Of a stretch of DNA of 64,000 nt, positions 52,228 through 60,806 are shown piece by piece (the stretch's first letter is position 1; every line of letters starts with the position of its first letter). Under the pieces are notes generated by a model. It was not told the origin of the DNA. It did no database searches and was given only the letters and a program-made list of their open reading frames with translations. The position numbers and the translations under genes were made by a program. The DNA is from Microtetraspora glauca. GTDB lineage: Bacteria; Actinomycetota; Actinomycetes; Streptomycetales; Streptomycetaceae. The stretch lies in contig JOFO01000008.1 of NCBI GenBank assembly GCA_000721275.1, forward strand, positions 124,001-188,000, in the 5' to 3' direction.

Positions 52228-53574
52228 TCACTTCGCCGCGGCGATGTCGCGGTCGATCTGGGCGGCGGTCTCGGCGAGGCCCTTCTTCAGGTCGGTGACC
52301 TCGCCCTTCTCGTACCGCTGGGCGAACTTCTGGAGGGTGTCCTGGTACGCGGAGCCGTTCACCGCGCCGTCCGAGGTGGTGGACTTCGGGTGCTGGGCGA
52401 TCTTCAGGAAGGTCGTGAAGCGCTCGTCGACCTTGAGGTCCGGCGACTTCAGGGCCTCCAGGGTGGAGGGGACGTTGCCGATGGCGTTGGCGAAGCCCAC
52501 CACGGCCTCGGTGTCCGTGGTCATGTACTTGACCAGCTCCCAGGCTGCGTTCTGCTTCTTCGACTGCGGAGCGATGCCCATGATCGTGCCGGAGAGGTAG
52601 CCCTTGCCGTACTCGGCGACCTCGTCGTCCGCGACCGGCAGCGGCGCGACGCCGACCTCGAACGGGACCTTGGCGTCCTTGAGGAAGTTCAGCCGCCACT
52701 CGCCGTCCAGCTGCATGGCGACCTGGCCGGTGTGGAAGGGGTGCTTGGCGCCCCACTCGTCGCCGAAGGTGGTGCGGTACTTGTCGAGCTTCTGGAAGCC
52801 GCCGAGCGCGTCCACCAGCGACTTCTGGTACGTCATCATCTCGGCGAACGCGGGGTCGGTGCCGACCGCCGACTTGCCGCTCGCGTCGAAGTAGCCGCCG
52901 TGGCTCCACTGCGACATGTAGTGGGAGACGACCGTCTCGTAGCCGAGGTAGTTCGGCATGAAGCCGAGCCGTTCGTACGAGTCGCCCTTGGCCTTCGTCA
53001 GCTTCTTGGCGACCTGGGTGAACTCGGACCAGGTCTTCGGCGGGGCCTCCGGGTCGAGGCCGGCGGCCTTGAAGGCGTCCTTGTTGTAGTAGAGCCCGTA
53101 CGCGTCGGAGAGCAGCGGCAGCGTGCAGCGCTTGCCCTCGAACTGCGTGTAGTCCTGGAGGACCTTCGGGAAGACCTTGTCGAGGTCCAGCTTGTCCTTC
53201 TCGATGAACGGCTTCAGGTCGGCGAGGGCGCCCGTGTGGCAGAACTTGCCGACGTTGGCCGTGGTGAAGGAGGCGACGACGTCGGGGCCGTTGGAGCCGC
53301 CGGCGCGCAGCGCCTGGCCGAGCTTGTCGTCGTTGATGTTGCCGACGACCTTCACCTTGATGTTCGGGTGGGCCTTGGTGAAGCGGGCGACGTTCTCCTC
53401 GATCGCCTTCACCTCGGACGGGGCCGACCAGCCGTGCCAGAAGGTGAGGGTGGTCTCGGCCTTCGGGTCGTCGGAGGCCGCGTCGCCCGCGGAGCCGGTA
53501 CAGGCGGTGGCGAACAGGGCGAGCGAGGCGGTGGCGGCGAGCGCGGCGGCGGCTCTGCGGGCGCGTACGGGCAT
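52228..53574 (-). CDS. csnE: Chito-oligosaccharide-binding lipoprotein, CsnE
   Basis: The 448-residue SBP_bac_1 protein has a lipoprotein signal with lipobox ATAC (Cys 25). It continues FWHGWSAPSEVKAIEENVAR, then PDVVASFTTANVGKF, the hinge region YGLYYNKDAFKAAGLDP, and WELVKYMT near the end. It captures the sugar oligomer outside and delivers it to CsnF/CsnG. ATG 53574 has GGGAGA upstream. The gap to csnR (68 bases) has no obvious promoter or terminator, so csnR and csnE-K are probably one transcript controlled by the operator before csnR. Confidence 0.92.
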   Translation of the reverse strand: MPVRARRAAAALAATASLALFATACTGSAGDAASDDPKAETTLTFWHGWSAPSEVKAIEENVARFTKAHPNIKVKVVGNINDDKLGQALRAGGSNGPDVVASFTTANVGKFCHTGALADLKPFIEKDKLDLDKVFPKVLQDYTQFEGKRCTLPLLSDAYGLYYNKDAFKAAGLDPEAPPKTWSEFTQVAKKLTKAKGDSYERLGFMPNYLGYETVVSHYMSQWSHGGYFDASGKSAVGTDPAFAEMMTYQKSLVDALGGFQKLDKYRTTFGDEWGAKHPFHTGQVAMQLDGEWRLNFLKDAKVPFEVGVAPLPVADDEVAEYGKGYLSGTIMGIAPQSKKQNAAWELVKYMTTDTEAVVGFANAIGNVPSTLEALKSPDLKVDERFTTFLKIAQHPKSTTSDGAVNGSAYQDTLQKFAQRYEKGEVTDLKKGLAETAAQIDRDIAAAK

Positions 53575-53642
53575 GGCGGTGTCTCCCTTGGCGGGCTCTG
53601 AGGGGAAGGAAGGGGAGCGGACGGACGGGGCGGGGACGGGGG

Positions 53643-54851
53643 TCAGCGCGAGGTGTCGAAGACCTCGTCGCGGGTGGTGGCGAGGGCGCTCTCCAGCGCC
53701 CCGCGCAGCACGGGCTCGTGCGGGACGGCGGTGAGGACGAGGCGCGGCCGGGAGGCCGCGAGGTCGGCGAGCTCGGCCTGGACGCGGGCCCGCAGCGGTT
53801 CGCCGCCGGCGACGAGGACGTCTCCGGACAGCACGACGAGTTCGGGGTCGAGGACGGCGACGAGCGAGGCGAGACCGGTGGCGAGCCGTTCGGCGTACCG
53901 GTCGAGCAGTTCCGCGTACGGGCCTTCGTCCGGTGTCTCGGCGGCCCGGGCGAGCAGCCCGGTCGCCACGGGCACGTAGGGCTGCTCGGGGGTGTCGATG
54001 CCGGCCGCGCGGGCGAGGCGGGGCACCGACTGGACGCCGGCGAGCTCCTGGAAGCCGCCGGAGTTCGCCTGGGTGACCTGGCGGACCAGCGGGGTGCCGG
54101 GGACCGGCAGGAAGCCGACCTCGCCGGCGCCGCCGGTGAAGCCGCGGTGCAGCCGGCCGCCGAGCACGAGGGCGGCGCCGAGGCCCTCCTCGTTCCACAG
54201 CAGCACGAAGTCGTCGTGGCCGCGGGCGGCGCCCAGGGCCCGTTCGGCGACGGCCACCAGGTTGACGTCGTTCTCGTACTCGAAGGGCATGGGCAGCACC
54301 GCGGCCAGCTCCTCCAGCAGCGTGGGGGAGTGCCAGCCGGGCAGGTGGGAGGCGTAGCGGAGCCGGCCGGTGGCCGGGTCGAAGGCGCCGGGGGTGCCGA
54401 TGACCAGCCGGCGGACGTCGGCGCGGGTGAGCCCGGCGGCCTTGACGGCCCCGTCGAGGGCGTCGGTGACCTGGCGGACCACGCCGTCGCCGGTACGGCC
54501 GCCGGTGCGGAGCTCGTACTCGCCGGCGACGGCGCCGGTGATGTCGGCGACGGCGGCGCGGATGCGGTGCTGGTTCACGTCGAGCCCGGCGGCGTACCCG
54601 GCGGTCGGTTCGAGCGCGTACAGCTGGGCGTTCGGGCCCGGACGGCCCTCGGTGGTGCCGGTGACGCGGACCAGGCCCGCCGCTTCGAGGCGGGCGAGGA
54701 GCTGCGAGGCGGTCGGCTTGGAGAGGCCGGTGAGCTTGCCGATCCGGGTCCGGGAGAGGGTGCCGTGCTCCAGGAGGAGGTCGAGGGCGGCGCGGTCGTT
54801 CATGGCCCGCAGCACGCGCGGGGTGCCAGGGGTTCCCTGGGTGCCTGCCAT
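53643..54851 (-). CDS. csnR: ROK-family transcriptional repressor CsnR
   Basis: The 402-residue ROK repressor has an N-terminal winged helix (NDRAALDLLLEHGTLSRTRI, LSKPTASQLLARLEAAGLV) and a ROK domain from about residue 80. Within it lie YAAGLDVNQHRIRAAVADI, ENDVNLVAVAERALG, and the GAGEVGF region; the ROK zinc motif CxCGxxGCxE is not present. In S. lividans CsnR represses chitosanase and the csn operon and is released by glucosamine oligomers. Its operator TAGGAAAGTTTCCTA lies 39-53 bases upstream, giving autoregulation of the whole operon. ATG 54851 has GCAGGTG upstream. Confidence 0.88.
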   Translation of the reverse strand: MAGTQGTPGTPRVLRAMNDRAALDLLLEHGTLSRTRIGKLTGLSKPTASQLLARLEAAGLVRVTGTTEGRPGPNAQLYALEPTAGYAAGLDVNQHRIRAAVADITGAVAGEYELRTGGRTGDGVVRQVTDALDGAVKAAGLTRADVRRLVIGTPGAFDPATGRLRYASHLPGWHSPTLLEELAAVLPMPFEYENDVNLVAVAERALGAARGHDDFVLLWNEEGLGAALVLGGRLHRGFTGGAGEVGFLPVPGTPLVRQVTQANSGGFQELAGVQSVPRLARAAGIDTPEQPYVPVATGLLARAAETPDEGPYAELLDRYAERLATGLASLVAVLDPELVVLSGDVLVAGGEPLRARVQAELADLAASRPRLVLTAVPHEPVLRGALESALATTRDEVFDTSR

Positions 54852-54889
54852 GCCGGTCGCACCTGCCTTCCACGTACTGCCCACACTGT

Positions 54890-54904
54890 TAGGAAAGTTT
54901 CCTA
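54890..54904. promoter_or_regulatory. CsnR box (ROK operator)
   Basis: TAGGAAA-G-TTTCCTA is a perfect 7-bp inverted repeat around one central base, in the csnR promoter. The core AGGAAA-N-TTTCCT agrees with the operator type I recall for CsnR and other Streptomyces ROK repressors. Confidence 0.85.
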
Positions 54905-54961
54905 TCGGGTTGGGAGGACGGTAGGACGGGCGTCGCCGGGGCGTCAATACCCGCACACGCA

Positions 54962-55005
54962 CGACACCCCCGACGGCAACCGAAGCGTTACCGGCGGGGG
55001 TGTCG
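54962..55005. terminator. Terminator of the mscS gene
   Basis: CGACACCCCCG (54962-54972) and CGGGGGTGTCG (54995-55005) form an 11-bp stem with a 22-base loop, 23 bases beyond the mscS stop on the minus strand. It shields the csn promoter from read-through. Confidence 0.85.
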
Positions 55006-55028
55006 ACGAGCGGGCGGTACGCCCGGGG

Positions 55029-56096
55029 TCAGGGCTTGTTCAGATCCGGCCGCGGCAGCGGCGTCGCCGCCGCCGACTGCGGCGAGGTCGCGCTGGAGAA
55101 CGCCGACGGGGCCGCCATGCCCGCCGTCGGGTCGGCCGGCGCCGGCTCCTCCGCCTGCGGCGGCAGCCCGCCGACGATCCGGATGCCGGCCTCGTCCAGC
55201 CCCCGCTTGATCCGCCAGCGCAGCTCGCGCTCGACGCCCAGCTTCTTGCCCGGCATCGTCTTCGCGGAGACCCGCACGGTCATCGAGTCCAGCAGCACCT
55301 CGGTCAGGCCCAGGACCTCCACCGGGCCCCACAGCCGCTCGTTCCACGGCTCGTCCTTCGCCATGGCCTCGCCCGCCTCGGAGATGACCGACCGGACCGT
55401 GTCCAGGTCCTCCGTCGGACGGACCGTCACGTCCACGGAGGCCGTCGCCCAGCCCTGGCTGAGGTTCCCTATCCGCTTGATCTCGCCGTTGCGGACGTAC
55501 CAGATCTCGCCGTCGATCCCGCGCAGCTTCGTCACCCGCAGCCCCACCTCGACGACCTCGCCGCTGGCCACGCCCGCGTCGACCGAGTCGCCGACGCCGT
55601 ACTGGTCCTCCAGGATCATGAAGACGCCGGAGAGGAAGTCCGTCACCAGGTTCCGCGCGCCGAAGCCGATCGCCACACCGGCCACACCGGCCGAGGCGAG
55701 CAGCGGCGCCAGGTCGATCTCGAAGGCGCCGAGGACCATCAGCCCGGCGGTGCCGAGGATCAGGAACGACGCCACCGAGCGCAGCACCGAGCCGATCGCC
55801 TCCGACCGCTGCCTGCGGCGCTCCGCGTTGACCAGCAGCCCGCCGAGCGCCGTCCCCTCCACCGCCTGGGCGGAGCGGTTCATCCGCTCGATCAGCTTCG
55901 TCAGGGCGCGGCGGACGGCCCACCGCAGCAGCAGGGCGACGACCAGGATGAGCAGGATCCGCAGCCCGGTGTTCAGCCAGGTGGACCAGTTCTCCTCCAC
56001 CCAGCTCGCCGCGTTGGTGGCCTTCTCCGCCGCCTCGTCCAGAGTCACGGGGAGTGACTCGGGGTCGGTGGCGGCCGCCAGGACGGACCAGGACAC
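55029..56096 (-). CDS. mscS: Small-conductance mechanosensitive channel (MscS family)
   Basis: The 355-residue channel has a helix at about residues 40-58, a second near 108-126 and the pore helix LASAGVAGVAIGFGARNLVTD. The beta domain (FMILEDQYGVGDSVD, VEVGLRVTKLRG, EIWYVRNGEIKRIGNLSQ) and a mixed C-terminal domain follow. It opens under membrane tension to release solutes at osmotic downshock. The last 60 residues are Ala/Pro/Ser-rich. GTG 56096 was chosen because GGAGG lies seven bases upstream; ATG 56114 is the longer alternative. It is divergent from an HNH endonuclease gene. Confidence 0.92.
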   Translation of the reverse strand: MSWSVLAAATDPESLPVTLDEAAEKATNAASWVEENWSTWLNTGLRILLILVVALLLRWAVRRALTKLIERMNRSAQAVEGTALGGLLVNAERRRQRSEAIGSVLRSVASFLILGTAGLMVLGAFEIDLAPLLASAGVAGVAIGFGARNLVTDFLSGVFMILEDQYGVGDSVDAGVASGEVVEVGLRVTKLRGIDGEIWYVRNGEIKRIGNLSQGWATASVDVTVRPTEDLDTVRSVISEAGEAMAKDEPWNERLWGPVEVLGLTEVLLDSMTVRVSAKTMPGKKLGVERELRWRIKRGLDEAGIRIVGGLPPQAEEPAPADPTAGMAAPSAFSSATSPQSAAATPLPRPDLNKP

Positions 56097-56354
56097 GGGA
56101 CAACCTCCAGGCATCGCGTACGCAGGCCATCCACCCTAACGGGGCACCCCGGGCGGAACGGTCGCCGTGTTCGAGGGAGAGACCGACCTCACCCGGGCAC
56201 ATACCCGGCAGACATGCCGATGTGGCCGAGAACACCTCCGGCACGTCCCCGGCGATCGCGGGAACGTGGTGGCGCACCGGCCAGGCATGAGGAGAGACTG
56301 AGAGCAGTTCGTCCCGGCGCGAGCCACGCGCCGCCGGCGTCATAGGAGGCATCC

Positions 56355-56918
56355 GTGCCGCATGTCCTGGTCCTCAACGCGTCGTACGAGCCCCTGGGCG
56401 TCGTACCGCTCCGCCGCGCACTCGTCCTCGTACTGGAGAACAAGGCCCTCTGCATCGAGGAGTCCGGCGCCTTCCTGCACAGCGAGCATCAGGTCGTCCC
56501 CGCGCCCAGCGTGGTACGGCTGAAGCGCTTCGTGCGGGTCCCCTACCGGGGGCCCGTTCCCCTGACCCGCAGAGCCCTCTTCGCACGCGACGGCGGACGC
56601 TGCATGTACTGCGGGGGAGTGGCGACCAGCGTCGACCACGTCATCCCGCGCAGCCGGGGCGGGACGCACGCCTGGGAGAACGTGGTGGCGGCCTGCCGCC
56701 GCTGCAACCACCTCAAGGCGGACCGGCACCTGCGGGAGATCGGCTGGCGCCTGCGCCACCAGCCCGCGCCGCCGACCGGCCTGGCCTGGCGGATCATCGG
56801 CACCGGCCACCGGGACCCACGGTGGCTGCCCTACCTCACGCCGTACGGCGCCGAGGACGCGATGGCCCGGATCGACTCCGTCGCCGACACCCCCGCGGGG
56901 GCGTTGACGACCGGCTGA
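56355..56918 (+). CDS. HNH endonuclease-family protein
   Basis: The 187-residue protein has an HNH nuclease fold in its middle: CMYCG (first zinc Cys pair), VDHVIPRSRGGTHAWENVVA (the H and N residues) and CRRCNHLK (second Cys pair). Upstream, LVLNASYEPLGVVPLRRALV and a VVRLKRFVRVPYRGP strand are the usual companion region. This exact layout is very common as a chromosomal single gene in actinobacteria; its substrate is not established. GTG 56355 has AGGAGG six bases upstream. It shares a 258-base divergent gap with mscS and ends 61 bases from the GH84 gene. Confidence 0.93.
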   Translation: MPHVLVLNASYEPLGVVPLRRALVLVLENKALCIEESGAFLHSEHQVVPAPSVVRLKRFVRVPYRGPVPLTRRALFARDGGRCMYCGGVATSVDHVIPRSRGGTHAWENVVAACRRCNHLKADRHLREIGWRLRHQPAPPTGLAWRIIGTGHRDPRWLPYLTPYGAEDAMARIDSVADTPAGALTTG

Positions 56919-56979
56919 GATCCGGGCCTTCCGCGTCCCCGGGCCGGGGCGGGCAGGGGTACGGAGGCGGGGGCGCCGC

Positions 56980-59900
56980 TCAGCGGGCGGCGCCCTCCTC
57001 CGGCGCGCCTTCCTCCGGCGCGCCCTCCCGCGCGTCCCGGGCGTCGCCGCCGGGCGCGTCCGCACCGGGCGAGTCCGTCCCAGGCGCGTGCGTCCCGGCC
57101 GGGTCCGCGTCGGCCGGGTCCGCGTCGGGCACCCGCTTCGGCGGCTCCTGCCGGGCCCGCTCCTCCCGCACCGCGTACGTCTCCACCGACCAGAGCGAGT
57201 AGCCGTACGGGGTCGCCCGCTTCTCGCCCTGCACCCGCAGGAAGCGGGTGCCGTCCGCGTCCATCCGCACCGCCTCCCGGCCGCCCCGGCCGTCCGTGAC
57301 GGTCGCCGCCGTACGCCAGTTCCGCCCGTCGGCGGAGACCTGCACCCGGTAGCGGGAGGCGTACGCGTCCTGCCAGTGCAGGACCACCTGGCCTATCCGG
57401 GCCGGCTCCGCCAGCTCCAGCTGGAACCAGGCGCCGTCCTCCGCCGGCGAGGACCAGCGGGTCGCCGGATCGCCGTCCACCGCGAGCGCGGCCGGGAAGT
57501 CGGGCGTCTCGTCGCCGGACGAGGACGCCGTGGCCGTACGGGCCAGATCCGGGCCGCCGGTGCGCGGATGGGCCCGCACCGTCAGCACCCGCTCCTCGCC
57601 CGCGAACGCCACCGGCACCCGGTACTCCCCGGACGGCGTGCCCGGCGCCACCGACACCTCCAGCGGCACCGTCGTCGTGCCGCCGCGCTCCACCGCGGCC
57701 TCCTTCGGCAGCCGTACGGTGACGCCCTCCGGCGCCTTCGCGGTCAGCGGGCCCCGCACCCCGGCCGCCCGGTTCCCCGTCAGCCTCAGCTCCACCCGGC
57801 CCGCCGCGCCGCCCGCCTCCAGGTCCGTCGCCGCCCGGTCCAGCTCCACGCCGGCCCGCGGCCCGTCCGCGAACCACGGCACCACCGACCGCACGTCGGG
57901 GGTGGGCCCGTCACCGTCCCAGACGATCCGCAGCGCCTCCGCGCGCAGCCCCTTCAGCTCGGTCTGCGTCCAGCCCGACGCGTCCAGCGGCCCGACCGCC
58001 CGCCAGCCCTCGCCCGCCACGAACGCCTCCACGCGCGCGTGCGGCGCACCGCCCGCGGACCCCGGCGCGGCCTTCCCGGCCAGCACCGTCACCGCCTCCA
58101 CCGGCCGCGCCCGGTCCAGCTTCACCGTGTACGAACCGGTCGCCCGGTCCACCCGGCGCTCCGGGTCGCGGTCGGTGCCCGTCCAGGCCGCCGCCTCCTT
58201 CGCCGCCCGGTCCAGGAACGGGTCGAGCACCCCGTCGCCGACCGTCGCCCCGCTCGCCGCGATCCGCGGGCGCAGCGGCTCCAGCCGCAGCTGCGCCTGC
58301 CAGGCCGCCGGGCCGTCGCCGCGCGCCTGCGCGAGGAGCATGTCGACGGCCGCCTCGCCCGCCGCGCCGTACCGGGCCAGCTGCTCCAGCCACGGCCCGG
58401 ACTCGGCGCGCAGCGCGCCGTCCGCCGTCCCGGCCAGCCGCTCCGGCGCCTCCCGCATCACCGTGAACGCGGCCCGCAGCTCCCGGCCCGCCTTCTCCCG
58501 GGCCGCCGCCGGGCCCGCCGCCCGGGCCGACCAGAAGGCGCTCATCAGCGGCTTCAGGCCCGCCGACTCGGCGTCCGGGGCGAGGAGCGACGAGGCCGCG
58601 TTGCCGGCCAGCGCGCCGAGCGCCGCCCGGGCCGCCGGATCCGGGCCCGCGAGGTCGGCGACGGCCGCCCGCCAGGACTCGCCGGCCCGGTAACCGCGCG
58701 GGTTCCACGCGAAGTCGCCGGTGGTGAAGAGCGGGATCCGGGAGGCGGCGGGCTGCTCCATGGCGTGCGCCAGATAGGCGGCGGAACCCGCCGCGACCGC
58801 GGGCTCCCGGCCCGTCGCCGGCCCCAGGAAGAGCCGGTCCTGCGCGTAGTCGTTCACCGGGTAGTTGTCCATGGTGACGAGCGGGCGCTGGCCCAGCGCC
58901 GCCCGCACCCCGGCGAGTTCGGTGCCGGTGATGGTGCGCGGCACCACCCCGACGCCCGTCCACGCCACCCGCACGCGCGCGTCCAGCGCCCGCGCGAGCG
59001 CCGACCGGTACTCGCTGGTGCCCTCCTGGTAGTACTCCGTCGGCAGCACCGTCAGCGGATCGGCGTCCGGATGGTGCTCCGCCAGGTGGCGGGCCACCGC
59101 GTTCGCCACGCGCGCGTGGGCGCGGGCCGCGCCCGCCGCGTCCCGCCCGAAGGCGTCGGCGTCCTCGTCGCAGGTCCACTCGCCGAACCCGGCGTCCGGG
59201 AACTGGAGCTGGAAGGACCGGAAGCCGAGCTCCCGCATGGCGTCCAGCTTCCGCGTCAGCGCCGCCACGTCCGCGTCCGAGGAGAGGCACATCGACTGGG
59301 CCGGGGCCACCGCCCAGCCCAGCGTCACCTTGTTGGCGAGGGCCCGCTCGGACAGCGCCAGGAACCCGGCCCGCTGCGCCGCCGGGTAGGGCTCGCGCCA
59401 CTGGGCCGTCCGGTACGGGTCGTCACCGGGCGCGTAGAGGTAGCGGTTCTGCTTGGTGCGGCCCAGGAAGTCGAGCATCGACAGGCGCTGCTCCGTCGTC
59501 CACGGCGTGCCGTAGAAGCCCTCCGCGACGCCGCGCTCGGCGGTGCCCGGCCAGTCCCGGACGACGACGCCGGGCACCTCCCCGCCGGCCCCGCCCGGGC
59601 CCTCGCCGAGGAGCCCGCGGAGCGTCTGCACCGCGTGGAACAGGCCGTCCTCGCCGGTGCCGTCCAGCACCACCGTGTCCCGCCCGCCGAACCGCCCGGT
59701 GGCCAGCCGGTAGCCGCCCGGCGGGAGGTCGCCCCGCTCGGCCACCCCGAAGGCCGCCAGCGCCTCCTGGGCCGCCGCGCCGGACGGCCCGGAGAGCCGC
59801 AGCACCGGGCCCGCGCCCGGCAGCCCCTCGTGCACGGTCCGCACCCCGGCGTCCGCGAGCAGCCGCCGCAGGGCGGCGAGCGCGGCCGGATCGGCGTCCT

Positions 59901-60234
59901 CGTCCGCCACCAGGGTCACCCGCTCGCCGAGCCGCACGGCAGGACCCGCGGCCGTCAGCGACTGCGGCCGGGGCCACACCGAGGGCTCCGCCGCCGCGCG
60001 GGCGGCCCGGTCGCGGGGCGCGGGGACGCCCGGGGCGGCGGGACGGGCCGCGAAGGCCGCCGGGGAGGCGGGCGCCGCGGGGACCGCCGGGAGGGCGGCC
60101 AGGTCGGGCGCGGCGGCGGGCGCCGGGGAGGCGGCGGCCGAACCGGGCACGGCACCGGCGAGGAACCCGCCGATCACGGCGGCGGCGACCGCGGTCGCCG
60201 TACGCGGTCCGCGGCCCGGACGCACGGGGGTCAC
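56980..60234 (-). CDS. Secreted GH84-type beta-N-acetylglucosaminidase with discoidin domain
   Basis: The 1084-residue secreted protein has an export signal (helix at residues 14-35), then an Ala/Pro linker, a Glyco_hydro_20b2 domain (about 85-225), and a GH84 barrel (about 230-520) opening with AERGVAEGFYGTPWT. A helical region and a F5/8 type C sugar-binding domain (about 925-1055; WSSPAEDGAWFQLELAEPA) follow. GH84 enzymes use a pair of adjacent Asp; the corresponding strand here reads FQLQFPDAGFGEW (D347), so the first Asp appears replaced by Pro. The tail is repetitive (GAPEEGAPEEG). The start is GTG 60234, with AAGGGAG upstream. It may act on GlcNAc-containing polymers beside the chitosan operon. 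Confidence 0.85.
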   Translation of the reverse strand: MTPVRPGRGPRTATAVAAAVIGGFLAGAVPGSAAASPAPAAAPDLAALPAVPAAPASPAAFAARPAAPGVPAPRDRAARAAAEPSVWPRPQSLTAAGPAVRLGERVTLVADEDADPAALAALRRLLADAGVRTVHEGLPGAGPVLRLSGPSGAAAQEALAAFGVAERGDLPPGGYRLATGRFGGRDTVVLDGTGEDGLFHAVQTLRGLLGEGPGGAGGEVPGVVVRDWPGTAERGVAEGFYGTPWTTEQRLSMLDFLGRTKQNRYLYAPGDDPYRTAQWREPYPAAQRAGFLALSERALANKVTLGWAVAPAQSMCLSSDADVAALTRKLDAMRELGFRSFQLQFPDAGFGEWTCDEDADAFGRDAAGAARAHARVANAVARHLAEHHPDADPLTVLPTEYYQEGTSEYRSALARALDARVRVAWTGVGVVPRTITGTELAGVRAALGQRPLVTMDNYPVNDYAQDRLFLGPATGREPAVAAGSAAYLAHAMEQPAASRIPLFTTGDFAWNPRGYRAGESWRAAVADLAGPDPAARAALGALAGNAASSLLAPDAESAGLKPLMSAFWSARAAGPAAAREKAGRELRAAFTVMREAPERLAGTADGALRAESGPWLEQLARYGAAGEAAVDMLLAQARGDGPAAWQAQLRLEPLRPRIAASGATVGDGVLDPFLDRAAKEAAAWTGTDRDPERRVDRATGSYTVKLDRARPVEAVTVLAGKAAPGSAGGAPHARVEAFVAGEGWRAVGPLDASGWTQTELKGLRAEALRIVWDGDGPTPDVRSVVPWFADGPRAGVELDRAATDLEAGGAAGRVELRLTGNRAAGVRGPLTAKAPEGVTVRLPKEAAVERGGTTTVPLEVSVAPGTPSGEYRVPVAFAGEERVLTVRAHPRTGGPDLARTATASSSGDETPDFPAALAVDGDPATRWSSPAEDGAWFQLELAEPARIGQVVLHWQDAYASRYRVQVSADGRNWRTAATVTDGRGGREAVRMDADGTRFLRVQGEKRATPYGYSLWSVETYAVREERARQEPPKRVPDADPADADPAGTHAPGTDSPGADAPGGDARDAREGAPEEGAPEEGAAR

Positions 60235-60529
60235 GGGGTCTCCCTTCACCGGGCCCGGGACCCGCCGGGGCGTCAGGAGCGGGCCCCGCCCGGCTGGTTG
60301 GTCACGAGCGGGTTACGAGCCCACCACCCGTCGCACGGAGGTGTCAATGCGACGGGGCGAAGTGTCGCCTTTGCCCGGTGAACCTCCGGCGAGCTGTCGT
60401 CCTTTCGCCGTGTTCCCCCGGTAAAAGGGGCAAAGCGAGGCGCGGTGGGTAGGACTCCCACTCGTCGCACCCCGGCCGCGGCCACCCGCCGTCCGGCCGC
60501 CACCCGTCGAGACGAACCGGGAGACCCCC
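60235..60529. other. Divergent promoter region of the GH84 and malQ-operon genes
   Basis: The 295 bases contain CCCGTCGCA-N12-TGCGACGGG (60327-60356) and CTTTGCCC-N51-GGGCAAAG (60369-60435), both perfect inverted repeats. They probably hold operators for the two divergent transcription units. No gene is supported. Confidence 0.5.
60327..60356. promoter_or_regulatory. Inverted repeat in the GH84/malQ divergent gap
   Basis: Perfect 9-bp arms CCCGTCGCA (60327-60335) and TGCGACGGG (60348-60356) with a 12-base loop containing GTGTCAA. It is 93 bases from the GH84 start and 174 bases from the small ORF. Confidence 0.5.
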
Positions 60530-60805
60530 GTGACCACGACCGCCCGCCCCCTCTCCGGACGGATACGGATCCCGCGCCAGGCCGCCTCCGCCGACGCCCC
60601 GCCCGCCGGCGCGGCGCCCGCCCCGGCCGCCGCGCCGCTGACCAGCGAGCCCTCCTGGGCGGCCGCCGCGCCGCTCACCAGCGAGCCGCCCCTGGCCGGC
60701 GTCGCCCCCCTCACCAGCGAGCCGCCCCTCACCGGCGCCGCCCCCCTCATCAGCGAGCCCGCCGCGCCCGGAGCGCGGTGCGGCACGGAGCCCCCCGGAG
60801 CGTGA
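60530..60805 (+). CDS. Small 12-residue-repeat protein coupled to malQ, unknown function
   Basis: The 91-residue protein begins MTTTARPLSGRIRIPRQ, a basic segment, and then repeats a 12-residue unit four times with core APLTSEP (residues 35-41, 47-53, 59-65) and APLISEP (71-77). It ends GARCGTEPPGA. There is no signal peptide or hydrophobic helix. GTG 60530 has GGGAG six bases upstream, which supports translation, and the stop is one base from the malQ start, so both should be coupled. I recognise no family. The repeats (36 bp each) may have grown by slippage. It could be disordered, or merely a leader ORF that tunes malQ. Confidence 0.6.
   Translation: MTTTARPLSGRIRIPRQAASADAPPAGAAPAPAAAPLTSEPSWAAAAPLTSEPPLAGVAPLTSEPPLTGAAPLISEPAAPGARCGTEPPGA
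60632..60775. repeat. Four 36-bp imperfect tandem repeats in the small ORF
   Basis: Units begin at 60632, 60668, 60704 and 60740. Each encodes A-P-L-(T/I)-S-E-P plus five variable residues. The DNA core reads CCGCTSACCAGCGAGCC in the first units, with drift in the last. Confidence 0.8.
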
Positions 60806-60806
60806 A

